Assembly: GCA_002914805.1 (NCBI GenBank)
Contig: JXTB01000026.1
Coordinates: 1,221,676-1,285,675, forward strand
DNA from: Parasponia andersonii
Lineage: Eukaryota > Streptophyta > Magnoliopsida > Rosales > Cannabaceae
DNA length: 64,000 nt
Direction of reading: 5' to 3'
The translations under genes and the position numbers were made by a program. Below the pieces are notes generated by a model. The model saw only the letters and a list, made by a program, of their open reading frames with translations. It was not told where the DNA came from and made no database searches. Below are positions 1 through 10,200 of the stretch, piece by piece (positions within the stretch are counted from its first letter, which is position 1; each line of letters opens with the position of its first letter).

Positions 1-1877
1 AGTAGTAATATAGACACATACAATCAATGGTAGACATATCATAACATTGATACATCTATCATATATGAGATCATGTAAACCAAAACATAAATCCATATAT
101 CAAATTAAAAAAAGTTTTGAACTAAACCATATAAAAGATTGTATGAAGCTTTCAATTCAAGTATATGAATTGAAATTATAACTCTACAAACCAAACACAA
201 ATTTGTGCATACACAAATTAAATCAATACAGATCATAAATTAATCTGACTAATACCAAAATGTAATCAACTAAATACAAATACTATCTCAATTTATATAT
301 ACCAAAATAATAATGTCATAAACTATATTCAAATTTCGATATACCACATGTAAAAAAACTATGGATCGGATTTTACGTAAGTTACTATGGATTGGATTTG
401 ATGTAAGTTAGATTAGATCTAACAATATCAAAACCTATATTTTTTTTTACTACAAACATGAACTAAAATAAGAATTCATCAACTAAAAATAAAAACCTCT
501 CATTTTTTATTTGAATCTACCAAAAACTAGAATCTCAAAAATTATTAACTCTAAGTTTTTCACCTTAAAGCAACCGAATAACAAAAATGCAAAAGAATAG
601 AAGAAAAATGCAATAGAACCTTGTGATAATGAGTTTTTCATCCATCTCTCATGGCGTTGTTCTTCTTTGACTCAGATTCATCATCAACCACCACCGCCAT
701 TGATGACCATTGGCACCGTCTCTGCCAACCCTTCATGGAGAAATTTTGGTAGAGAAGGAAATCGTGAAGACGAGGGAAAATGAGGAGAAATCTTGAAAAA
801 GATGGGAAATCATGAAGAAAATTTTTGAATGGAAGGGAAACTCATGGAAACTATGTGAGAAATTGTGGAAATATGTTAGAAAAAAGAGAAAATGACAATG
901 AAGCTGGTTCTGAGCTTTGAGAGGTATTATTGGTACTAAATTTCAATGAGCTTTTTATTAGACATATACCTATAAAATCTGGGTCATGATCATTAACTAA
1001 AATGAGGCATAAAATTTGGTTATATATCTAGTCACACCATAATTGTAACGCTGGCCATTGACCAACACATAACACCAATGGGCATATTGACATCTATAGG
1101 GCCATGCCCTGTAGTGAGCCTGGTCCACCACTGATTGTTAAATAAAATTAAAAATAAAAGTAATTAAAAAAATTACAAATTTTTATTTTGAAGAAAATCT
1201 TATTTTTGGATTGTATTAAAGGCAATTTAGGAGGATTTGACAGAGAAGAAAAGGAAAGACAAGCTTAATTACATTTGTAATAGTTTAGGTCTTGTTTTAT
1301 TTTTTCTTAAAAGATCATGGATTATAATTGTTGACAGTTTTTAGTTATTTATTTTAATTGATTGATAATATACCACATAGATAATAAGTGTCACCTTATA
1401 CATTCCGGTATATGTTTTAACAATTATTTTTTATATACTATATGATAATTACATGTTCAATTAAAGGATTTAACCTATATATTATTATGAAGCATGTAAT
1501 TTACAATATGGATTAAAACTAGAAAATTGTTAAAATTAATTAAAAATTAATTTCAAAATATTAAGTGGGAATGGAAAAATTAAGGATAATTTTTCTACAA
1601 ACTCTATTGATGATTTATAAATAAATTTAGTATATACTTTGACTTCATGATACGATGATGCTCCATTTGGAGGATATATACTTTTGCTATTTATTTGATT
1701 AATCCCTTTTTTAGGTAATATTGAAGTATTTTCTCTGAGGATGATCATCCCTATGGTGGTTTCTTAAAGAAAAATATGTAAACTAAATTTATGGTTTCAC
1801 ACTTAACTACATAATAAAATTAGATGGACGACTAATTTTTTTAAATGTGTTTAAATAGATATCCATGTTTTAAAAAT
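1..1877. other. AT-rich intergenic DNA, no gene seen
   Basis: No open frame here looks like a protein and no RNA gene is apparent. A slightly less AT-rich patch around 640-760 has CCA-rich codon-like sequence but no sustained frame on either strand. It may be an old repeat or gene scrap. I cannot classify it. Confidence 0.5.
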
Positions 1878-1969
1878 TATAGCTAAATGTCAATTTCTTT
1901 ATAATCTTAAGTTACAAAATATATTATATATCTATTTTTATCATTAAGTGAGTTTGACATTTAGCTATA
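1878..1969. repeat. Foldback with 16-bp perfect arms
   Basis: Bases 1878-1893 and 1954-1969 are perfect inverted copies of a 16-bp sequence (TATAGCTAAATGTCAA), separated by an AT-rich 60-base spacer. This could be a small foldback MITE relic or chance in AT-rich DNA. I see no clear target duplication. Confidence 0.5.
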
Positions 1970-2260
1970 AACATTTAAGTAGATCATATACTAAGTTTTT
2001 GGCCAAAAAATAGCCAAATAACTAGTCAACCCTAACTAAATTTGTTAACATATTTAGGCCCAAATGCATAACAGTAGTTATTTTAAAGGTTAAATTTGAT
2101 AGAAAATAATTCAATAATAAATTATATAGTAAATGTAAGCATAACTTCCCCTATGAATAAGTTGCTTAAGTCGTACTATATCACTATTACAATAACTGAA
2201 ATGTTTTTATATGTTTATGCTATGTTATTATGAATTATTTTCAATTTCTTATGCATGAAT

Positions 2261-2490
2261 ATTTTATTATTTTGGAAATTGTCTTCTCTTAGCCCACTTA
2301 CTATTATCTTGGACCAAATCAAACTTTCTAGAGAGAACTTCATAGATTGGAAACACAATCTATATATTACTACTATTGTAGAAGTTTATAAGTTTTTCTT
2401 TATCCAGCCTTACCTATTGTACCGCCCCTTGATGATTTTAGAAATCTTAGGAGGCTGTATAAGAAATGAAAAAAGGCCAGTGAAATGACT
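2261..2490 (+). mobile_element. Copia-type gag fragment (fossil)
   Basis: The translated segment reads SPLTIILDQIKLSRENFIDW and then HNLYI. This resembles the start of the gag-polypeptide (UBN2-like) domain of plant Copia retrotransposons, where an 'L-x-G-x-N-Y/F-x-x-W' core recurs. Similarity fades after about 2500. No LTR, integrase or reverse transcriptase is found beside it, so it is an isolated, strongly decayed scrap. It is not part of the element at 7.9-13.0 kb, which lies on the other strand. Confidence 0.55.
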
Positions 2491-2494
2491 AAAT

Positions 2495-4439
2495 GCTATA
2501 TACTCATATTTCTTTATTAAATTGATCCCTAAACAATTTTATTAGATTATCTTCAAAAGTATTAGATTCTAAAATAATTTTATTCTAAAAAACATTATCA
2601 GACATTTTCAAAATATAAATACTTGATCTAGTTTGTTAAGGTTACTGATTAGTTATAAGGATGTTGAACTCATCTTTTTATTTTTTCTTCCCTAGTTTTA
2701 AAGATCGTCAGTAAAGAGGTTCACTTAGAAAGAACATGTTTAGGGAGTTCATAATTGGAAGAGAGAAGGTTATTCATCTTCATGAAAAAAATGTGAGGAT
2801 TCGAAAAGTTTATCATTACGAATTTATTAGTTTATAATTTATGTTTTATATTGTTGATTTCAAATATTTATAGAATTATAAAATTATCAAGTTTTACATG
2901 ATTTATGGTTACTTATTAGAGTTTAATTATTTATGATTAGTTATTATAGTTTAATTCTTCTTTATTATTATGGATTAAAAATAGATATCTTTCATGTCTA
3001 TGGGATTTTACCTACTAGGTGTTGGCGTACATTTTGGGGATTGGACATGACAAGAGTAATGACTAGATTTGTAACTAAATTAGTCATGGACAATCTAAAA
3101 ACTATAGGCATCCTAATGGTTTCTCATTTCTATTAATAGTGCTAGCAATAATAATAATTTCACGCAAAAACTAATAGAAAATAAAAATATCCTTATAATC
3201 ACAAAAGCATATTTATGAAGGATATTTTTTTTTTCCTCCTCACTTCTGACCCTCGAGCCCCTCCATATACTTTAGATTAGCTTCATTTCAGTTGTCATTA
3301 GAGCAATCTTCGATCACTATACCAATCCTAGTCATTGTCCTCCTTTAGACTTGTTCACAAACATGTCTGTAAGCTTTAGCAAAGTTGAGTTTCTTTCTTA
3401 CCTGTCAGACGTGGTCTAGGGAATGGCAATAATGTTACTGAACTGTGAAGAATCGAAAACTTCATCACGTACTAATAATGACCAACAAACCATAACCACA
3501 ATGCATCCTTGATGAAGTACCTTTAGTTGGATTTTTTCCTCTTCACCTTGAGAAGGTATTTTAATGGATTTTCGGTAGGTTTTCGATGGGAGTTCGATAT
3601 AGATTCGATTCCTATTTGACGACTTTACTCTTTGATGGTGTTTCGATAGATTTTCAATAGTATTTTGATGGCTTTCCAATGAATTTTCATGCAATGGCAT
3701 TTCGACCAATTGCCTTTCAACGATAATCTCAACATCTTTCTTCAATGAGTTTTTGACTGTATCTAGATCCATGAAAAAAAAAATATTTTTACTCCAAAAT
3801 TGAGAAAGTATTGGGAAAACTATCGATTTCCATGAAAGTTTTAGAAAATTACGAAAATTAATAGATATTTTATCTAAAATATAGGAAAATTGATAACAAG
3901 TTTTGTAGAATTCAAAAATATAAAACCTACTATATTTATTAGAAACACATGCATGTATTACAAATATGAAATAAAAATATATGTACGATTAAGATGAAAA
4001 AAAAGTAGAGTAAACCTAGTAGAGTTAAAGTACTAAAAAAACTCATACACAAAATATATTATACCTAAGATTTTAAAAATATTTATATTTAGAAAATATA
4101 TGTTAAAATATATTATATACAATGTATAAGATGTGTAAAGTGTTATCAAAATTGATTCATTAAATACATCATTATTCTATACTCTTTNTAAAAAGAAAGA
4201 ACCGTTATAGATGTAAAAAATAATATAATATAATATAAAATAATATTAATTATTAGGTTAAGCCTAATTCGAATCAATATGTTAAAATACGAAATAAGAC
4301 CAAATGAGATAGAAAAATAAAGTGTAAATGGAGTTTGGGTTCAAATTCCATAGATAATATGCATCGTATTGTCTATAATGATAAGAAACATTTTGTCTAT
4401 AATGATAAGAAACATTTTTCAAACACTGTTAAACAATGA
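2495..4439. other. Intergenic DNA, no gene seen
   Basis: A short minus-strand open frame (3416-3772) is made largely of repeated TTCGATGG-like motifs and is not protein-like. The rest is AT-rich with no recognisable domain. One ambiguous base lies at 4188. Confidence 0.45.
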
Positions 4440-4690
4440 TTGAATTTTGGAATATACTTGGAAAATGATCATTTTTATATTTATTAGATCAAAAATTATT
4501 TTGTATAAAATTGATTTGTTTTTCTTCAATTTTTTTAAAAATTAAAAAGAGACCAACTAAATAATGGTCATTTATCAAAATAAGATCATAAAACGATCAT
4601 TTATTAAATAGGTGTAAAAAAAATTATTTTTTAAATTGATCTATAAAAACACAACATGTCTTATAAATAATCCTAAAAGTATCTAGAATT
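4440..4690. repeat. Interspersed repeat, related to 28493-28846
   Basis: The stretch around 4570-4680 (motifs CATTTATCAAAATAA, CATTTATTAAATAGGTGTA, ACATGTCTTATAA) recurs with moderate divergence at 28725-28845. The two share order and spacing of blocks, so they are copies of one small AT-rich interspersed element. The ends are not sharply defined and I find no certain terminal inverted repeat. Confidence 0.6.
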
Positions 4691-5029
4691 TGTTTTATCA
4701 ATATCCATATTTTATTCATATTCTGAAATTTACTAGAAACTTTTCTGAAATTCTCCTGAAATTTTCAAAAAAATTAGAAAAATTACACAACAAATAACCG
4801 CTATTGATATTTTTACCGAAAGTTTTTTGACATTTCCCTGAAACTGTTTCAATTTTTTTTATACCAAAAAGATATTTCAGTACCCTTAAATTTCTAAAAT
4901 TTCAGTGAAATATCAATGAATTTCGATTGGTGGCTATCCAATAACTTTGCTATTTGATTTTATCTCAACGAATTTTCGATATCATTCAAATGGCTTTCTA
5001 AGGGATGGATCCTTAGTGGTCTCAATGAT
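4691..5029. other. AT-rich repeat-like DNA
   Basis: Recurrent GAAATTTTC / TTTCAGTGAAAT motifs look like a decayed repeat. No coding potential is seen. Confidence 0.35.
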
Positions 5030-5282
5030 ATCTTTTTTCCTATTTGATAGGTATTTATTTTACTTATCTATGGATATATTTTTTTTATGATCCAACAGTT
5101 ACTATAAATTGATATATTTTTTTTATAATCCAACAGTTACTAATTTATTAAGTGGTTAGAAAAAAATAATAAAAATAAATATTTATTATTTAATATATAT
5201 ATATATATTTTTTATGTGTATGATCAATTTTAATCGACTAAAATAACACTTATCTAAAAAAAAGGCATAGTTGATTGGTGAC
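5030..5282. repeat. Possible old copy of the (TA)n-flanked MITE family
   Basis: The left end contains GATAGGTATTTATTTTAC and a GATCCAACAG motif. The right end reads AGTTGATTGGTGAC followed by TATATATATG. These resemble the terminal and internal blocks of the better-preserved MITE at 50517-50759. A TA tract at 5192-5207 interrupts the copy. The assignment is tentative because the match is weak. Confidence 0.3.
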
Positions 5283-6200
5283 TATATATATGTATGTATA
5301 TATATACACGCGGATTTTCAATATAATTCCAATTATACATATATCTAATTTGGCGTCAGATTGAAGATTAAATTGTCTCTTGCACTGATTCTTAGTTTTG
5401 AATTCAAAAGGTTGATTCAGAACTAACTGAAGAAGATTAATGGGTCCAATATATTTTAATATGTGTATATATGACATATTTGTTCTTAAATTCGTTGAAA
5501 TTCGGATCTTTGTTTACTTTTGTTTTTGAAATCGATGGAACCGATTTTGTTTTAAGGTTTCTGGGTTTGTTAAAGCACAAAGAGATGGTGCAAAATTAAA
5601 TTTCGAAGTAATTTTGTTTTTTATTTTTAAGGTGGATATAAGTATATTTTACAAAACTATTATTAAGTGGAGCATATCTGCGAACTTTAGTATGTCTTGG
5701 AACATATTTAATAAAATTACTAAAATCAAGAGGCGCCAACCAATTCACCAACAAACCATTGCATGTTTTTTTTAATCACACTTTAAAATTAACAATTTTT
5801 CAAAAAAAAGATATTATCATTTTTATATCTTATATTTTGACATTTTATTCAATTTATGTTTTGTATTTTGATTATTATCATTATTAATTTTTAGATTTAA
5901 AATTTGTTACACATTTATACCCGATACTAATTTAAAATATTTAATTCATCAAAATGATTTAATAAACTTATTCTCGAATAAGTTTTTATACCGTTTATTT
6001 TTTATTTTTTAAATGACATCTTAGTAAATTAATTGCTCTAAATTAATATTAGAATATAAATTTATAACGGATTTACAAATATAAAGATCAATATTGATAA
6101 TAATTAAAATATAAAATAAAATTTAAATAAAATATCAAAATATAAAATATAAAAATAATAACGTCCCTTAAAAAATAACTTGGTTAACAAAAACGCCGTG
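5283..6200. other. AT-rich intergenic DNA upstream of the E2 gene
   Basis: Nothing gene-like is seen. Composition becomes markedly less AT-rich after about 6180, where the promoter region of the next gene begins. Confidence 0.45.
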
Positions 6201-6334
6201 GCGTTTCTCCGTGACTACAGTACATTTAGAAAAAATGACATTTACGACCGTACGGGACTCCACCCATTTCCTGTGGTCGCATTTTTGGTATTACTTTCGT
6301 AATCTTGGGTAAAACCGTGCAAAATCCTCAATAA

Positions 6335-6342
6335 TGGCCCAA
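6335..6342. promoter_or_regulatory. Site II-type element (TGGCCCAA) in the promoter
   Basis: The octamer reads TTGGGCCA on the minus strand and lies about 170 bases before the first ATG. TGGGCC/T site II elements bind TCP factors and are enriched in promoters of plant nuclear genes for respiratory-chain and other mitochondrial proteins. It fits a promoter that belonged to a complex I gene. The motif is short, so function is inference. Confidence 0.45.
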
Positions 6343-6507
6343 CTTGCCATTTCATTTCCGTTCCGTTATGCGCTCGGACATCAAATTTGAGCATGTTAGG
6401 GTCGTAGCAGTGGCTAAAGCTCAGAGTCAGTGTCAGAGATCTCTCTCCTCAGACACAACAATCACAGTTTGAAAAAAAAAGAAAAAGAGAGAGAGAGAGA
6501 GAAAAAA

Positions 6508-7291
6508 ATGGGGTTGGGATTGCTAGCTTCCAAGGTCGTGAGACCCAACGCCGCCTCAAGGCTCCTCAACAACCACCATAGAGCCACCTCCCTCTTCCTA
6601 ACCAGGGCCCTATCGGACCAATCGGCGACCGCCCAGGCCCAACCGGACCTCACCCCAGATCGGACCCCGGTCGGCGGGGCCCGGATCCATCTCCCCAACC
6701 CGGAAGACGCCTCCTGCCTCTCTGGTTAGGGTTTTTCCACTTCGATTTTTTGTGTTTGAGCAATGGTAGGCACTTGAGAATTATCAAATTTTCTGATCTC
6801 ACATTACTCTTTTGTTGATTTTGTTATTGTTGTTAGATAAAATTGGATGTTAGTGCTATTGTCTGACTCTTGAGTTTCTTCTCGAATTTTTGGTCTTGTC
6901 TATGGTTGGTTTGATCTTATACATATGTTAATGTAAACAAGTATGATTTATGGTACTTTCAAGTATTTTTAGCTCTATTTTTTTTTTTTGAAAACTATTT
7001 ATGCAGCTTCATTTTCATCATGTACCAGTTATCATACATTGAGTTTCAATCACATTTGTTATATCAAGTTTTTATTTTAAAATTAAGGGGTTTCTTTTAT
7101 ATAGTTTGATGTGTTGCTCCTATTGTTTCAAGCTTATTTCAGATGGTGATTTATTTTGTTGATTGCATTTGTGATTTTTTTTAAAGTTCTTTTTTTTTTT
7201 TTTTTTAATTACTGATGCTGCTGTAGGATCTAACATTCGAATTGACAGTAGAGGTCCAGGGGTTATGCGCATCCTTCCAAGGTTGAATGAG
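6508..7291 (+). other. NDUFS1-derived exons 1 and 2 (complex I 75-kDa subunit piece)
   Basis: Exon 1 (6508-6724) encodes [20 protein letters not shown], then later [12 protein letters not shown]. This is the presequence and mature start of plant NADH dehydrogenase 75-kDa subunit (Arabidopsis At5g37510 begins MGLGILASRTIRP and has GARVHFSNPEDA). After NPEDA the sequence leaves the family. Exon 2 (7227-7291) encodes [20 protein letters not shown], which matches an internal NDUFS1 segment lying roughly 200 residues later ([22 protein letters not shown]). The iron-sulfur region between them is absent, and nothing after RLNE is present. This is therefore a partial, internally deleted copy that cannot make a complex I subunit. 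Exon 1 ends in phase 1 and exon 2 in phase 0, which lets it join the E2 exon at 13626. It could instead be an independent gene fragment with its own truncated transcript. Confidence 0.8.
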
Positions 7292-10200
7292 GTACATTTT
7301 CATAATATGCACTACATGCCACACTTTCGTTTTCCTTGGACGTTTTTTCTGACGTCATGACTTGCCTAGTCTATTATGTTGTGATGGTTGGTTAATCAAA
7401 TTGAAGTGTGAACCACTGAACGTGATTAAACTTGATCTGCGAACTTTATCTGAACACTGGATGATAAATTGATATCCTGTTTTCTGCTTTGGTTAATTGT
7501 TTATAATGTAGCATTCTCTTGGTTGCACTTTCATTGCAAGACACCACCAACTCAATCCCCCCCTTTTTTCAAAAAAAAAAAAAGAAAAAGAAAAAATGGT
7601 TCCACTTTAAGGAAGAAACATTTTTAAATGAAAGAAGTATCAGTTGAGCCTATACTTTGGTGAATGTGTATGTTATTAGTTCGTGAATAACTTATTTTGT
7701 CCTTTAAAAAAGTCCTTGGGACCAAAATGATTCTTTGTATCATTTATGGTGAACCATCCAAAGTTGCTGCAGTTAACGAAAAGGTATTTCACTTAAATAA
7801 TTTAAAGAATATTAGAAACCCAGATCTTAATTTAAGCATTTAAACATTATGGATAATTCCGAATGCAACTTTTGGATATTTTATTTTTTCCGCCTTTGTA
7901 ATACAGATGGAAGAAAAATAGCTTTTTCTTAGGTTTTTGAAATCGGAGAGATTATTATTATTGTTGAATCCGATAGTTTACAGACTATTTATAGACATAT
8001 TGGATAATAACTATATACAAGAAATCAGAAAAAGATAGACTTTCCTATGAATACAGCCAACTAATCCAAAACTCTAGGACACTTTAAAATTTAAATATGT
8101 ATATATATATATAAAATATCTAGAATCAGATAACTAGAGTAAAAATAGGAGATAAGATAACACATTTAAATTTAAAAAATTCTTACTAATAATCTGCAAC
8201 ACTCCCCTTCAAGCTGAGGCATAGATGTCTAGCATGCTCAACTTGCTTACAAATTCTTCAAATTTATGTCCAGGCAGACCTTTAGTTAGGATGTCTGAAA
8301 CTTGTTGTCTTGTAGGAATATACACCATGCAAATAACTCCACTCTTAATCTTATCCTTGACGAAATGACAACCCACTTTCACGTGTTTAGTTCTATCATG
8401 ATGGACTGGATTATGTGCTATGCTTATAGCAGCTTTGTTATCACAGTAGAGTTTCATAGGAGAACTTTCTTGTATATTCAATTCTTTTAACACTCTGCTG
8501 ATCCACATCAACTCGCAAGTACCATGTGCCAATGCCCTAAACTCTGCTTTCGCACTGCTTCGAGCTACTACAGTTTGTTTTTTACTCCATGTCACTAAAT
8601 TTCCCCAAACTTTAGTACAGGAACCTGAAGTAGACCTTCTATCATCTATACTTCTATCCTAAGTTTGTTTTTTACTCCTCCAGGTCACTAAATTTCCCCA
8701 AACTTTAGTATAGTAAGCTGAAATAGACCTTCTATCATCTATACTTCCAGCCCAATCAGCATTTGTAAAGACTTTGACCATTCCGTTTTCCCCTTTTTTA
8801 TGGAATAATCCCTTTCCTGGTGTCATTTTCAAGTAGCGAAGAATTCTATATGTAGCTTCCATAGTGCTTCTTGTGGAGAATGCATAAATTGACTCACCAT
8901 ACCTACTGCAAACGCAATATCAGGTCTAGTATGGGAAAGGTAGATTAACTTCCCAACCAACCTTTGATATCTCCCCTTCTCTACGGGTGCTCCCTTCTCA
9001 TCAGCTCCAAGTTTCTGGTTAAGTTCCACGGGCATTGCTGCAAGTTTACAGCCAAGCATCCCTGTTTTTTTTAAAAGGTCCAACACATACTTTCTCTGAG
9101 AAACTAGTATCCCTCTTCAAGTCCTTGCCACTTCCATGCCTAAAAAATATCTTAGTTGACTAAGGTCTTTGATCTTAAATTCTTGTGCCAATTTTGTTTT
9201 TAACCTCTCCATCTTCTCATTATCATCTCCAGTTACTATAATTTCATCAACGTAGACAATTAAATGGCAATTTTTCCTATTGTAGACTTATAGAACATCG
9301 TATGATCTGATTGCCCCTGGTTATAACCACACTCTTTAGAACTTTCCCAAATCTATCAAACCAGGCTCTCAGCGACTGCTTCAGACCATAGAGTGATTTT
9401 TTTAAGCGACAAACCATCTCTGACTTATTTTTGTAGTTGAAACCAAGGGGTACATCCATGTACACTTCCTCTTCGAAATCACTATTTAAAAATGTATTTT
9501 TTATATCTAGTTGGTTAAGTGACCAGTCTAAATTTGTAACAAGAGATAACAAAATTCTTGCTGTGTTAAGCTTTGCTACTAGTGCAAAGGTTTCGAGATA
9601 ATCTACTCCATAAGTCTGAGTAAAGCCTTTAGCTACGAGTCTTGCCTTCTAACGATCAATACTCCCGTCAACTTTATATTTTATTGTGAAGACCCACTTG
9701 AAGCCAACTGGGTTCTTGTTTTGAGGTTTTGGCACCAACTACCACGTTCCATTCTTCTTTAAGTGTTTCCTGAATATTTTTAGGAATAACAGCATTGGTC
9801 ATATTGGAAATAAAGACTTGAAAGGTTGGAGACAATTGACCATAGGACATTAAATTTTAAATCGGATGTTTGGTGCAGTTTCGAACTCCCTTCCGCTTTG
9901 CAATAGGTAAATCAGATGCACTTGTTAAAAGGACCAGATGAGTTCATGGGAGAACAATTTTCCATACCTTGAATAATATGGTGATCTTCCCTCGGTTCAG
10001 ATTCTGATTCAGCTAGGTCTGTAAGTGGCTATACCTCTTGAGTTTTATTCTGTCGTCGACAATAAACACGGAGCTCAATTGGTGGTTCAAGTTGTGAATC
10101 TTTTGTTGTTTCTGTAATTGTGGCAGGCCCAGTCGGTGGTGACTTTGGCGGAACTTGAACAATTTTTGGACTGGACTCAATAGTAACAGTATGTTGAGGT

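Noticed and set aside
3416-3772. 118-codon minus-strand frame
   Set aside because: Built from degenerate TTCGATGG-type repeats, with no domain or start context. A chance frame.
6430-6507. Upstream in-frame ATG extending exon 1
   Set aside because: The extra residues come from the GA-rich leader (KKKEKEREREKK). NDUFS1 proteins begin at MGLG, which is the ATG at 6508.
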